A DNA stretch of 64,000 nucleotides from Pedobacter cryoconitis (GTDB lineage: Bacteria > Bacteroidota > Bacteroidia > Sphingobacteriales > Sphingobacteriaceae), in the NCBI RefSeq assembly GCF_014207135.1, contig NZ_JACHCC010000001.1, positions 310,001 through 374,000 on the forward strand. The letters are read 5' to 3'. This document shows positions 38,224 to 47,064 of the stretch, piece by piece. Positions within the stretch are counted from its first letter, which is position 1, and every line of letters begins with the position of its first letter. Made by a program: the position numbers and the translations under genes. The notes under the pieces are model-generated. The model was not told the DNA's origin. It saw nothing but the letters and a program-made list of their open reading frames with translations, and made no database searches.

Positions 38224-39021
38224 TCAGTTCTTAACCTGTTTGTAAATAACCTTCAATGTGTTGTTTATCCCGTTGACAGTACTGCTGATAGTTTCCGGAT
38301 AATTATCACTGTTATACGAATAACTAAAAGTCTGATTCTTTTCCGGTTTTAGAGGGAAATTACATTGCTGTAAGTTATTCCTGGCAGACAGGAAAAGATT
38401 ATCTTCTTTTTCCAGGGTGAGTAACCATAAATACCCGGCGTGTTTGAATAAGCCATTTTTAGTGTCGTAATCGAGTTTTGCTTCCTCCGTATTCCCTTTT
38501 TCTCCAATCAGGTTACCAGCTTCATTATATGATTTTTTTAGTTTATCTGTCAGACGGTCATTCATATCATAATAATTGATCTCACTGGGCTGATTAAGGC
38601 TATTATAACTTAATGTGTAATATCCGGTTTCGGTATAATTATTTCCCTTGACCACTGCCATTGAACCCTGTATCACCTGACCTTTTTCATTGAAATCATA
38701 ATCTGTTGAGGAAATTAAAGCCGCACCCTTATATCTTTGCAGGGTTAATGGTTGTCCGGCTGCATTATAGGTCATCAGCATACTGGTTCCGTTACCATAT
38801 TCTATTTTAGCGATGGATAAATCGGCCGTATAACTGATCTGCATACCTGATTTTCCTGTTCCAAGCTGTATAGGAATAAGTATTTTTGCAGATGGCTGTA
38901 CAACTGGCGGGATTATCTTTTCATCAATTTCAGCTGCCCTTTCTCCTTTTTTACAACTTGTAAAATGGCTCAATATCAACAGACAAATAACAGGTACATG
39001 TTTTGTGAAAACTCTATTCAT
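38224..39021 (-). CDS. Lipoprotein with short YD-like repeats
   Basis: 265 residues. The signal ends in a lipobox-like FTSC (Cys23) followed by KKGERAAE, so it is probably a lipoprotein. The mature part is a run of short beta-hairpin repeats reminiscent of YD/DUF4595-like repeats (YNAAGQPLTLQRY, YDFNEKGQVIQ, YNSLNQPSEINYYD, YNEAGNLIGEKG, YNSDNYPETI). No catalytic motif was recognised. It stands alone between two regulatory gaps, convergent with the ppk1 operon. It may be a small single-gene relative of the RHS repeat scaffold, but this is a composition-level resemblance only. Confidence 0.65.
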   Translation of the reverse strand: MNRVFTKHVPVICLLILSHFTSCKKGERAAEIDEKIIPPVVQPSAKILIPIQLGTGKSGMQISYTADLSIAKIEYGNGTSMLMTYNAAGQPLTLQRYKGAALISSTDYDFNEKGQVIQGSMAVVKGNNYTETGYYTLSYNSLNQPSEINYYDMNDRLTDKLKKSYNEAGNLIGEKGNTEEAKLDYDTKNGLFKHAGYLWLLTLEKEDNLFLSARNNLQQCNFPLKPEKNQTFSYSYNSDNYPETISSTVNGINNTLKVIYKQVKN

Positions 39022-39135
39022 AACGATTAATTTTGGTTTTGATTAAAACCTCAAGCTAGTTCCATTATTTAGATATGTGTTTAATTATTTAGAAATTATT
39101 TTGCTATTGTGTAGAGGGAAGAGGAGTGCTAGTCG

Positions 39136-39311
39136 GGTTGTGTTCGGGTACTGGTCGGGTACTGGTCGTAATGAATCCATATTCAGGGTATCCTGCGTGT
39201 ATGGTGAGGCCACGTTTTTTCTAAGTAAAAGGTGGCCTTAACGTGGGGTAATGGTGGCCTCATGTTGGCCTCATCCCGAATAGTACCCGAACACAACCTA
39301 ACCAGTACCCG
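39136..39311. repeat. Nested inverted repeats, possible MITE or structured RNA
   Basis: A 24-base arm (39136-39159, GGTTGTGTTCGGGTACTGGT...) pairs with 39275-39298 with two mismatches. Within it CGGGTACTGGT occurs twice in tandem (39145-39155 and 39156-39166), and its complement ACCAGTACCCG lies at 39301-39311. The interior adds smaller pairings (TGAGGCCAC with GTGGCCTCA). It has no coding capacity. Confidence 0.7.
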
Positions 39312-39443
39312 AAGACAAACCATCATGAAAGCGATCATTTGAACTATGGAGGTATTAATTCATTTCTTTTAAATTCCCTGTACAGGAAAATACCTTGCTA
39401 ATAAGGGGAATCGTTAAAAAATGAAAAACCAATTGCTTTTATT

Positions 39444-39457
39444 TGAGTTATAACTCA
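39444..39457. promoter_or_regulatory. 14-bp perfect palindrome upstream of glgA
   Basis: TGAGTTATAACTCA is self-complementary and lies 31 bases before the glgA start codon, a position fitting an operator that controls glgA-glgC. Confidence 0.35.
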
Positions 39458-39488
39458 TATTTTAATAGAAAATTACAAGACCCTCTTT

Positions 39489-40895
39489 ATGGAAATAATT
39501 CATCTGAGTGCAGAATGTTATCCGATAGCTAAAGTAGGCGGCCTGGGCGATGTTGTCGGCGCTTTGCCAAAATACCAGAACAAGCTGGGCCATTTCGCCA
39601 AAGTAGTCATGCCTGCTTATAATAATTCGTTTCTGATACAGAATGAGTTTGAAGTAGTTTATGATGCCTGGGGAAATATCGGTGCCCGTCATTTTCCGGT
39701 GCGGATCTTCAGGGAAAAAACAAACAAACTGGGATTTGATCTTTACCTGGTCTATATAGCCGGGCTGACTGACCGTGACCGCGTTTATGGTTATGACGAT
39801 GATACAGAACGTTTCCTGGCTTTTCAGATCGCTACATTGGATTGGATCAGTCAGTGGGAACATCGTCCTGATGTCATTCATTGTCATGATCACCATACCG
39901 GTTTGGTCCCATTTATGGTTGGTAACTGCGAAAAATACAGGGGTCTGAGAAATATTCCCACGGTATTAACGATTCACAATGCTCAGTACCAGGGACAATT
40001 CGGATGGGATAAATTACATGAGCTTCCGGCTTTTGATTTATGGAGAGCTGGTCTGTTAGGATGGGAAGATGATATTAACCCGCTGGCTTCGGCTATAAAA
40101 TGTGCCTGGCGCGTAACAACAGTTTCTCCAAGTTATCTGGAAGAAATCAGTTATAGTGCTAACGGACTGGAAAGCCTGCTGGCCAGCGAACGTGCAAAAT
40201 CGGTCGGAATTCTGAACGGAATTGATAATGAAGTATGGGATCCGCAGCATGATCCTATGCTGGAAAAAACTTACAATAGCAGGACAGTAGAAAATGGGAA
40301 AAAAGCAAACAAAGCAGCTTTATGCGATGTTTTTAATTTAGATCCAACCAAACCATTGTTCACTTTTATTGGCAGGTTAGTAGGGGAAAAGGGAGCAGAT
40401 TTATTACCTGAGATTTTTCATAATTCATTAGCACACAGCCGCGGGAATATCAATATTCTTGCATTGGGATCCGGCGATCCGGTTGTCGAAGGGAAATTGT
40501 TGGAATTAAAGAACTGGTTTCCTGGTGTATATAACGCTTATATTGGTTATAACGAAAAAATGTCCCATCAGATTTATGCAGGGGCTGATTTTATTCTGAT
40601 GCCTTCGAGGGTAGAACCTTGCGGGCTCAATCAGCTATACGCTTTGCGTTATGGGACTATACCAATTGTACGCAGAATTGGCGGGTTGAAAGATACAGTG
40701 GTGGATATAGGAGATGGTGGATTTGGTATCTGTCATGATCAGACCAGTGTATGGGATGTAGGGCATGCTATCGGAAGGGCTTATGACCTTTACCAGAATA
40801 AAAAACACGTAAAAGATATACTTAAATATAGTATGCAAATAGACCACTCCTGGGATAGAGCAGCCCAGGAATATATAGACCTGTACCAAATGTAA
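39489..40895 (+). CDS. glgA: Glycogen synthase (ADP-glucose, GT5)
   Basis: Extends alpha-1,4-glucan chains from ADP-glucose. The N-terminus HLSAECYPIAKVGGLGDVVGALP holds the K-x-G-G nucleotide-sugar loop (K15-G18). FTFIGRLVGEKGADLL opens the second Rossmann domain, and PSRVEPCGLNQLYALRYGTIP carries the catalytic Glu of GT-B retaining enzymes. The 468-residue length is normal. It is followed after 9 bases by glgC, giving a minimal glycogen-synthesis operon. No glgB or debranching gene is in the window. Confidence 0.95.
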   Translation: MEIIHLSAECYPIAKVGGLGDVVGALPKYQNKLGHFAKVVMPAYNNSFLIQNEFEVVYDAWGNIGARHFPVRIFREKTNKLGFDLYLVYIAGLTDRDRVYGYDDDTERFLAFQIATLDWISQWEHRPDVIHCHDHHTGLVPFMVGNCEKYRGLRNIPTVLTIHNAQYQGQFGWDKLHELPAFDLWRAGLLGWEDDINPLASAIKCAWRVTTVSPSYLEEISYSANGLESLLASERAKSVGILNGIDNEVWDPQHDPMLEKTYNSRTVENGKKANKAALCDVFNLDPTKPLFTFIGRLVGEKGADLLPEIFHNSLAHSRGNINILALGSGDPVVEGKLLELKNWFPGVYNAYIGYNEKMSHQIYAGADFILMPSRVEPCGLNQLYALRYGTIPIVRRIGGLKDTVVDIGDGGFGICHDQTSVWDVGHAIGRAYDLYQNKKHVKDILKYSMQIDHSWDRAAQEYIDLYQM

Positions 40896-40904
40896 TTTAA
40901 CCAT

Positions 40905-42179
40905 ATGACTGAAAAAGTACTAGGAGTCATCCTTGGCGGTGGCCAGGGCTCCAGATTATCGCCGCTTACCCAGACCCGTTCCAAGCCAGCAGTTCCGATA
41001 GCTGGTAAGTATCGTTTGGTAGACATTCCTATTTCGAATTGTCTGAATTCTGGTATCCATCGTATGTTCGTACTTACACAGTTTAATTCAGCTTCTTTAA
41101 ACAAACACATTAAAAACACCTATCATTTCAGTCATTTCAGTGATGCTTTTGTAGACATCCTGGCAGCGGAACAGACACCTGATAACCCAACCTGGTTTCA
41201 GGGAACTGCTGATGCTGTCCGTCAGACCATGCATCATTTATTACAGCATGATTTTGAATATGTGCTGATCTTATCGGGTGATCAGTTGTACCAGATGGAT
41301 TTTAATGAAATGCTGAATGCACACGAAGAAAGCGGTGCTCAGGTTACCCTGGCAACGATTCCAAGTACGGCAAGGGATGCAACTGGTTTTGGGATTCTAA
41401 AAGCGAATGAAGAAAATATTATTACTTCATTTATTGAGAAGCCTAATGCAGAGCAGCTGGTAGACTGGGCTTCTGATACAGGGCCTGAAATGCAGGCTGA
41501 AGGACGTAATTACCTGGCTTCAATGGGTATTTATGTTTTTAACCGTGATTTGCTGGTAAGGATTTTTGCAGAGAATCCCGATGAAAAGGATTTTGGAAAA
41601 GAAATTATCCCACGTGTTTTACAGACGCAGCGTGTACTGAGTTTTCAGTATGAAGGGTACTGGACAGATATTGGAAATATCAGTTCTTTCTTTGAAGCGA
41701 ACCTGGGCTTAACCGATGACATTCCTAAATTCAATCTGTTTGACAGTAACCAGAGTATTTTTACGCGTCCGCGGATGTTACCTCCGACCAAAATTCTGAG
41801 TACTTCACTGAGTAAAGCAGTGATCGCCGAAGGTTGCATCCTGAATGCTGACCTGATTAAACATTCTGTAGTTGGGATACGCTCAAGAATAGGGAATGGT
41901 ACTTCTGTTGAGAATACTTATATCATGGGAAGTGACCGTTATCAGACACTGACAGAAATTGCAGAGGAGAATGCTGCGGGCAGACCATTGATCGGAATCG
42001 GTGACCGCTGTAAAATAGTGAACGCTATCATTGATAAAAATTGTAAGATTGGAAATGATGTCCAGATCATTGGTGGAGCACATTTAGAGGATGGAGATTT
42101 CGAGAATTATGCAGTTAAAGACGGGATTGTTGTCGTGAAGAAGGATGCTGTTATTACCAATGGAACTGTTATAGGATAA
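40905..42179 (+). CDS. glgC: Glucose-1-phosphate adenylyltransferase (ADP-glucose pyrophosphorylase)
   Basis: Makes ADP-glucose from glucose-1-phosphate and ATP, the substrate for the upstream glycogen synthase. The N-terminal nucleotidyltransferase signature GGGQGSRLSPLT (11-22), SKPAVPIAGKYRLVDIP (26-42), the WFQGTADAVRQ loop and the EKPNAEQL sugar-phosphate site are intact. The C-terminal ~130 residues form a left-handed beta-helix (hexapeptide pattern, IIDKNCKIGNDVQIIGGA). The 424-residue length is normal. It is followed by a strong terminator. Confidence 0.96.
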   Translation: MTEKVLGVILGGGQGSRLSPLTQTRSKPAVPIAGKYRLVDIPISNCLNSGIHRMFVLTQFNSASLNKHIKNTYHFSHFSDAFVDILAAEQTPDNPTWFQGTADAVRQTMHHLLQHDFEYVLILSGDQLYQMDFNEMLNAHEESGAQVTLATIPSTARDATGFGILKANEENIITSFIEKPNAEQLVDWASDTGPEMQAEGRNYLASMGIYVFNRDLLVRIFAENPDEKDFGKEIIPRVLQTQRVLSFQYEGYWTDIGNISSFFEANLGLTDDIPKFNLFDSNQSIFTRPRMLPPTKILSTSLSKAVIAEGCILNADLIKHSVVGIRSRIGNGTSVENTYIMGSDRYQTLTEIAEENAAGRPLIGIGDRCKIVNAIIDKNCKIGNDVQIIGGAHLEDGDFENYAVKDGIVVVKKDAVITNGTVIG

Positions 42180-42202
42180 TTCCCTGATTGAATACATTAC
42201 AA

Positions 42203-42237
42203 AGCCGTTTGCAGGAAATCCTGTAAACGGCTGTTTT
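42203..42237 (+). terminator. Terminator of the glgA-glgC operon
   Basis: AGCCGTTTGCAGG (42203-42215) and CCTGTAAACGGCT (42220-42232) pair with one mismatch around a short loop and run into GTTTTG. Confidence 0.85.
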
Positions 42238-42259
42238 GATTATAAAATATACTGATTTG

Positions 42260-43069
42260 ATGAGATTTACATACCACTATCTATTCTTTCTTTTCATCGT
42301 TTTAATAACCAGCTCTGGTTATGCTCAGGAAAAAAAAATAAAATTAACGACTGATTTCTACAATGAGATAGGAAAATATAATCTCTCTGAAATTTTAACT
42401 GCTGATAGTATTCTGGCGGTAGACCAGATAGACGGAGAAATCACGGAGCGAAGAATCAAAAGAGGAGAGATCCTGGGTTTCATAGGGGATAAGTATCAGC
42501 GGATCCTGATCCATCTGATTTCGGTAGTTAAGAATCCCAAAAAACCTGGAGAATATTTAATCTATGGAAAGTCGAAGGTGAAGGAAAATATCTGTTCATT
42601 CCGAGGGACTTTAAAGATACTCGAGGCAAGGCTTTACAGAAACAATAGTATTCCAAAATACCGGGAAGGTCTGATGGTTAGTGAACTTTATTTAAATGAG
42701 GAAAAACAGCAGGTTTCGGCAGGATTCTTTAAAGGTAAGCTATACAGCAGGTTTGTTTTAGACGACAGCAATAAATTAAAATATTGTGCAATAAATTTTG
42801 CAACTGATGGCTTCTTAAATAATGCATTTACAGGTAGCTGGACAAGCTATAAAGGTGGTGCTTCTAAAAAGTGTAACTGGGGTGATTTCAGAATTCCAGG
42901 AAGTGGTGATCTGGATATCGGCGCAGGCGAATTTAGTGTAAATAGCCGTTATCTTGAAAATGGCTGGAAAACCTATAAAGATGCGCATGCAGATCTCAGA
43001 GAAGAGGGGTATACAGAGGAGATTATTGCTAAGGCTATGGAAAAAGAAAACGAACAGTGGTGGAAATAA
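42260..43069 (+). CDS. Small secreted protein of unknown function
   Basis: 269 residues from the ATG used here; the frame extends upstream to a TTG at 42236 that lies inside the glg terminator and is not a credible start. A clear signal peptide (about 1-23, ending SSGYAQ) is followed by a mature domain with no recognised family, rich in aromatic and charged residues. KCNWGDFRIPGSGDLDIG and RYLENGWKTYKDAHADLRE stand out. It is convergent with the ferredoxin reductase gene (4 bases between stops) and has no visible functional partner. Confidence 0.65.
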   Translation: MRFTYHYLFFLFIVLITSSGYAQEKKIKLTTDFYNEIGKYNLSEILTADSILAVDQIDGEITERRIKRGEILGFIGDKYQRILIHLISVVKNPKKPGEYLIYGKSKVKENICSFRGTLKILEARLYRNNSIPKYREGLMVSELYLNEEKQQVSAGFFKGKLYSRFVLDDSNKLKYCAINFATDGFLNNAFTGSWTSYKGGASKKCNWGDFRIPGSGDLDIGAGEFSVNSRYLENGWKTYKDAHADLREEGYTEEIIAKAMEKENEQWWK

Positions 43070-43073
43070 TAGT

Positions 43074-44129
43074 CTAAATCACGATTTTAGTATTATTCTG
43101 CGTGGGATGTGCAGTACAGATCAGTACTCTGCCCTGAGCAATTTCCTCATCAGTCAGGACTTCGTTATAATCCATTCTTACGCCCCCCTCGGTACAGGTG
43201 GATACACAGGTGCTGCAAATTCCTGCACCACAGCTGTAGGGTACATTAATATGATGGGAAAGCGCTACTTCGAGAATCCGTTTATACCAGGGTACTTCTA
43301 ACTGATAAACCTGATTGTTGTGCTCCAGGATGACGGTGTAAGTGTTTTTGTCTTTGACGACCTTTTCGGTCATATCGTCTTCATCGATTTCATCTTCAGG
43401 GATAAAATAGGTCTCTTTTTTAATCTGATCCAGTCTGAAACCCATTCCCAGCAGGTTAATCCGGCAGGAAACCATGTAATCGATAGGGCCGCAGGTATAA
43501 CAAAGAGCCTCCGACTGTTCGTAGATCAGATTGGTATTCACGAGATCGTGGATCAGGAAGCTGTTTAACCTGGCAAACTGGAGATTTTTAGAATCACTGA
43601 ACAGATAAATGAGTTTTAACCGTTCAGGGTATTTTTTCTGCCATTCATTTAGTTCTTCATAGAACAGGGTCTGACTGGCAGACCGGTTGCTGTAGATCAG
43701 TACTATTCTGGAATATTCTTCCTGGAGTAAAGCAGTTTTTAAAATGGAAAAAACGGGTGTGATACCTACGCCGGCTGCAAAAAGAAAGACGGTACGTTGG
43801 ATTTGATCAACCGGGGAATAGGTAAAGATCCCTGCCGGAGGTAAAACTGTAAATATATCTCCGACGGCAGTCTGATGATGGAGATATTTGGAAATTTCTC
43901 CGTTTTCAACCAGTTTTACGGCTATACTCAGTGGCTCGTCCATTGCAGGAGAACTACAGATAGAATAAGAACGCCTGACTTCTTTCCCCTTGACCTGGAA
44001 AAGAACAGTGAGGAACTGACCAGCCTCATAAGCTGGTATTTCACCGTTTACCGGGGCAAACTGAATGAAGACATTTTCTCCCGCACGTTTTGAAATCTCT
44101 GTAATACGTAATTGCAATGTGGTGATCAT
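43074..44129 (-). CDS. Flavodoxin/ferredoxin--NAD(P)H reductase with a C-terminal 2Fe-2S domain (PaaE-like)
   Basis: 351 residues from the ATG at 44129 (the open frame reaches a TTG at 44138). Domain order: FAD-binding barrel with RRSYSICSS (about 52-60), NAD(P)-binding domain with LFAAGVGITPVFS, then a plant-type ferredoxin domain with cysteines 300, 305, 308 and 338 (C-X4-C-X2-C-X29-C). It shuttles electrons from NAD(P)H through FAD to the iron-sulfur cluster for an oxygenase or reductase. The partner is not in the window. It lies 24 bases downstream of the histidine kinase gene, so it may be co-transcribed with the two-component system. Confidence 0.88.
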   Translation of the reverse strand: MITTLQLRITEISKRAGENVFIQFAPVNGEIPAYEAGQFLTVLFQVKGKEVRRSYSICSSPAMDEPLSIAVKLVENGEISKYLHHQTAVGDIFTVLPPAGIFTYSPVDQIQRTVFLFAAGVGITPVFSILKTALLQEEYSRIVLIYSNRSASQTLFYEELNEWQKKYPERLKLIYLFSDSKNLQFARLNSFLIHDLVNTNLIYEQSEALCYTCGPIDYMVSCRINLLGMGFRLDQIKKETYFIPEDEIDEDDMTEKVVKDKNTYTVILEHNNQVYQLEVPWYKRILEVALSHHINVPYSCGAGICSTCVSTCTEGGVRMDYNEVLTDEEIAQGRVLICTAHPTQNNTKIVI

Positions 44130-44152
44130 AGGCTGCAAATCTATCGATTTCC

Positions 44153-45511
44153 TTAAACATAGTTAAAAACAAGCGAGAAGATGGTTTTTTGATGAGGAAC
44201 AGAGCTGACTTCGAGACTGCCATAATGCATTTTCATGATATTACGGGTAATGGTCAGTCCTATACCTGAACCATTTTTCCGTGTAGTGAAAAACGGAACA
44301 AAGATCTTTTCTGCCAGTTCGGGCTCGATCCCTTTTCCATTGTCGCTTACTTCAATAAAAAGCCGGTTTTGTTCTAAGCGGTAATCAATTTCAATCAGTG
44401 GGTTTTCGACATCTTCCAAAGCATGTATGCTGTTGGTAACAAGATTAATCAGCGCCTGTTCTACGAGTTTCAGGTCGACATTAATGGTGATTTTTGAAGA
44501 AGTCTGGCTTACTGAAAGTTTTACGTTTTTGGCGGCAGCAAAAGGCTGCATCAGTACCTGAATATGCTGAAGAATACCACCGATACTGTGTGATTCGAGT
44601 TCGGGTGTAGGCAATTCTGCAATCAGACGATAGTCTTTGACAAAATCGAGCAGACCTAAGGAACGTCTTTTGATAGCCTGTATAGCTGGCCGCATATCTT
44701 CAAGGTCTTCTTTGTCCAATGCTTCTTTATTGGTGATCATGCTGTTTATCGTATCAGAAAGAGAACTGATAGGCGTGATAGAATTCAGGATCTCATGAGA
44801 AATTACACCTATCAGCCTGTTCCAGGCCTCGGTTTCTTTTTGCTCAATCTCATCTTTGATATTCTGAAAAGAGATGATCCTGTAGTTCTTGTTATAGAGG
44901 TTAATAGGAATGACCTCGGTAGACAACTGAATGAGTTTGTCCTGAATTTTAAGTTCCAGAAACCGTTTTCCTCCCTGAAGTATATTTTCAATTTCAGTAG
45001 TAAATACGGGCAGGTGCTCTTTCAGACGGTGCCAGTATTTATAAGCCGGAACTTGCAATAACGCAGCAGCGGCCTCATTAAAAAAGGCTATTTCAGCTTG
45101 TTCAGCAGCATTACTGCTGTCCTTCACTACGATTACACCGACGGGAACTTGCTGGAGGATCGTTTTAATTAGCTGGAACATTGCATCCTGTTCGAGCTGG
45201 ATGTCTTTATGCGTTTTGATGATGTCATCAAATGATTCGTACAGATCCGGAAAACTTCCTTTAGTACTTTTATTCCTGAAATTCAGGGTATGATCCCGGG
45301 TTTTGACCGCTACTATAAATCGTCTGATATCAGATTTGATCTGGTTAATATAATTGTACAGCGAAAAGATACTTAATAGCAGAATGCAGGAAACTCCGGT
45401 AATGGTAAACCATAACGAGGTTTTAAGGACAAGATAACCGAGTAAAACAGCTAGTGCATTAATCAGCAATAAGTAAAGCAGCAGCCTGAAAGTGAAACGT
45501 TGATAAAACAT
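44153..45511 (-). CDS. Sensor histidine kinase (NtrY-like)
   Basis: 452-residue membrane histidine kinase. Two adjacent N-terminal membrane helices (about 10-55) leave almost no periplasmic loop, so the signal is probably cytoplasmic or intramembrane. A PAS-like region (about 105-215) follows, then the H-box GVISHEILNSITP with phospho-acceptor His239, N-box LVTNSIHAL and G-box GSGIGLTITRNIMKMH. It lies 3 bases downstream of the sigma-54 response regulator gene, which is its obvious partner. Confidence 0.9.
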   Translation of the reverse strand: MFYQRFTFRLLLYLLLINALAVLLGYLVLKTSLWFTITGVSCILLLSIFSLYNYINQIKSDIRRFIVAVKTRDHTLNFRNKSTKGSFPDLYESFDDIIKTHKDIQLEQDAMFQLIKTILQQVPVGVIVVKDSSNAAEQAEIAFFNEAAAALLQVPAYKYWHRLKEHLPVFTTEIENILQGGKRFLELKIQDKLIQLSTEVIPINLYNKNYRIISFQNIKDEIEQKETEAWNRLIGVISHEILNSITPISSLSDTINSMITNKEALDKEDLEDMRPAIQAIKRRSLGLLDFVKDYRLIAELPTPELESHSIGGILQHIQVLMQPFAAAKNVKLSVSQTSSKITINVDLKLVEQALINLVTNSIHALEDVENPLIEIDYRLEQNRLFIEVSDNGKGIEPELAEKIFVPFFTTRKNGSGIGLTITRNIMKMHYGSLEVSSVPHQKTIFSLVFNYV

Positions 45512-45514
45512 AGG

Positions 45515-46885
45515 TTATAATCCGAATTTTTCTATTCTGCGGTACAGGGCGGCCCTGGTAAGCCCGAGTTCGGCAGCTGCACGTGAAATATTGCCTTTAT
45601 GGTTCTCTATTGCTTTTTGTACCATCATCTTTTCCATTTCTTCGAGGTCAAGTGTTGCCGGTAATGGGGCTGCACCGCCAAAACGCTGTGGGCTTAACTG
45701 TAAATCCATTTCGCTAATCTCGTTACCATCGGCCATGATTATTGCTCTTTCAATAACATGCTGCAATTCACGGACATTGCCTGGCCAGTGGTAATGAAGG
45801 AGCATATCACCTGCTTTAGTATTGATATGGGTGATGTTTTTATGGTATTTGGTACTAAATGTATGTAAAAAATGATTGGCAAGCAGCAGGATATCTTCGG
45901 CACGCTGGTTCAGCGGGGGAAGTTCTAATTCCACGGTATTAATCCGGAAAAGTAAATCCTGGCGGAAAGTTCCTTTGGCAACCATTTCATTGAGTGGCAT
46001 ATTGGTCGCCGTAATCAGTCTTACATTTACTTTCCGGTCTTTACTTTCCCCTAAACGGGTCACGGTACGATTTTGTAAAACTGTCAGCAGTTTTGATTGT
46101 AAGGGTAAAGAAAGGTTACCAATCTCATCTAGGAAAATGGTTCCGTTATCAGCCAGTTCAAATCTTCCTGGACGGTCATCACGGGCATCGGTAAATGCAC
46201 CTTTGGCGTAACCGAACAATTCACTTTCAAACAGGTTCTCATTTAAAGAACCCAGATCGACATGCATGAAAATATGGTTCTTCCGCAGCGAATGCTTGTG
46301 CAGTTCATAAGCGAATACCTGTTTACCGGTACCGTTTTCTCCCAGAATTAAGACATTGGCATCGGTTGGGGCCACTTTAACCAGGGTATGCTGTAAATGT
46401 TTTATTGGCGTTGAGGTACCGATGATGTTTTCGAATTTCCTGGCCAGATCGGTCTGCATGGAAGTATGGATTTTTTCCAGCTTTTTAACCTTTTTAGTCG
46501 ATTGTCTTAATTTGGATGCTGCCGAAAGGGTAGCATAAAGTTTCTCATTTTCCCAGGGTTTGAGAATAAAATCGGTGGCACCTTTTTTTATCGCCTGTAC
46601 GGCCAGCTCTACGTTACCATAAGCAGTCATCAGGATAACAACGTAATCTTTATCAATAGATAATATATGTTCCAGCCAGTACAGTCCTTCACGGCCGTTA
46701 CTGGCCCCTTTCTGATAATTCATGTCGAGCAATATAATATCTATCTCGTTGTGACTCAATAACACATTGATCTCTTTAGGCGATTTACAGGTGACAACCT
46801 GGTTGAAATGCTGCTTTAGAAAAAGCTTTGCACTTAACAAAATATCATCGTCATCATCTATTACTAAAACATTTGCGTCTATCAT
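45515..46885 (-). CDS. Sigma-54-dependent response regulator (NtrC/AtoC family)
   Basis: 456 residues: receiver domain (phospho-acceptor Asp54 in IILLDMNYQ, acidic cluster at 10-14), AAA+ sigma-54 activator domain (Walker A GENGTGK 182-188; sigma-54 contact loop GAFTDA 229-234, a variant of GAFTGA; Walker B TIFLDEIGNL), and a C-terminal Fis-type helix-turn-helix (about 432-456, SRAAAELGLTRAALYRRIEK). It activates sigma-54 promoters when phosphorylated. It is divergent from the efflux operon, whose upstream region has a good -24/-12 element and a pair of repeated half-sites, so the target is likely that operon. Confidence 0.95.
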   Translation of the reverse strand: MIDANVLVIDDDDDILLSAKLFLKQHFNQVVTCKSPKEINVLLSHNEIDIILLDMNYQKGASNGREGLYWLEHILSIDKDYVVILMTAYGNVELAVQAIKKGATDFILKPWENEKLYATLSAASKLRQSTKKVKKLEKIHTSMQTDLARKFENIIGTSTPIKHLQHTLVKVAPTDANVLILGENGTGKQVFAYELHKHSLRKNHIFMHVDLGSLNENLFESELFGYAKGAFTDARDDRPGRFELADNGTIFLDEIGNLSLPLQSKLLTVLQNRTVTRLGESKDRKVNVRLITATNMPLNEMVAKGTFRQDLLFRINTVELELPPLNQRAEDILLLANHFLHTFSTKYHKNITHINTKAGDMLLHYHWPGNVRELQHVIERAIIMADGNEISEMDLQLSPQRFGGAAPLPATLDLEEMEKMMVQKAIENHKGNISRAAAELGLTRAALYRRIEKFGL

Positions 46886-46917
46886 TTTTAAAGGATTTTA
46901 CTCAAAAATAAAGGAAT

Positions 46918-46944
46918 TGTCCGAAGCTGTACAAGAGGTGTCCG
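46918..46944. promoter_or_regulatory. Paired TGTCCG half-sites, candidate enhancer for the sigma-54 regulator
   Basis: TGTCCG occurs at 46918-46923 and 46939-46944, exactly 21 bases (two helical turns) apart, roughly 100-125 bases upstream of the predicted sigma-54 transcription start. This spacing and distance are typical of enhancer-binding protein sites. Confidence 0.4.
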
Positions 46945-47017
46945 GTAATGAACAGTTATTTTGTTGGTTTTAGATTTAAATAACTGATATTTAGGTGTTT
47001 AATTATATTTTTTTGCT

Positions 47018-47035
47018 TTGGCATATCCTTGGCTT
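47018..47035 (+). promoter_or_regulatory. Sigma-54 (-24/-12) promoter of the efflux operon
   Basis: TTGGCATATCCTTGGCTT has the invariant GG and GC separated by exactly 10 bases, as in TTGGCAC-N5-TTGC. The predicted start of transcription is near 47045, 20 bases before the adaptor gene's ATG. A sigma-54 activator is encoded divergently. Confidence 0.7.
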
Positions 47036-47064
47036 ATGGCCTGATAGATTACACGTAAATTATC

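Larger units (their letters stand above)
39022..39488. other. 467-base gap upstream of glgA containing an inverted-repeat block
   Basis: No gene. It contains a ~176-base block of nested inverted repeats (39136-39311) and a 14-bp palindrome close to glgA, both listed separately. The rest is AT-rich and should hold the promoters for the divergent lipoprotein gene and for glgA; no clear match to the promoter consensus was found. Confidence 0.5.

Noticed and set aside
39136-39311. CRISPR array
   Set aside because: The repeats are inverted and of unequal spacing, there are no regular spacers and no cas genes.
39462-39896. Minus-strand open frame of 144 codons over the start of glgA
   Set aside because: Shadow of the strongly conserved glgA N-terminus; no independent support.
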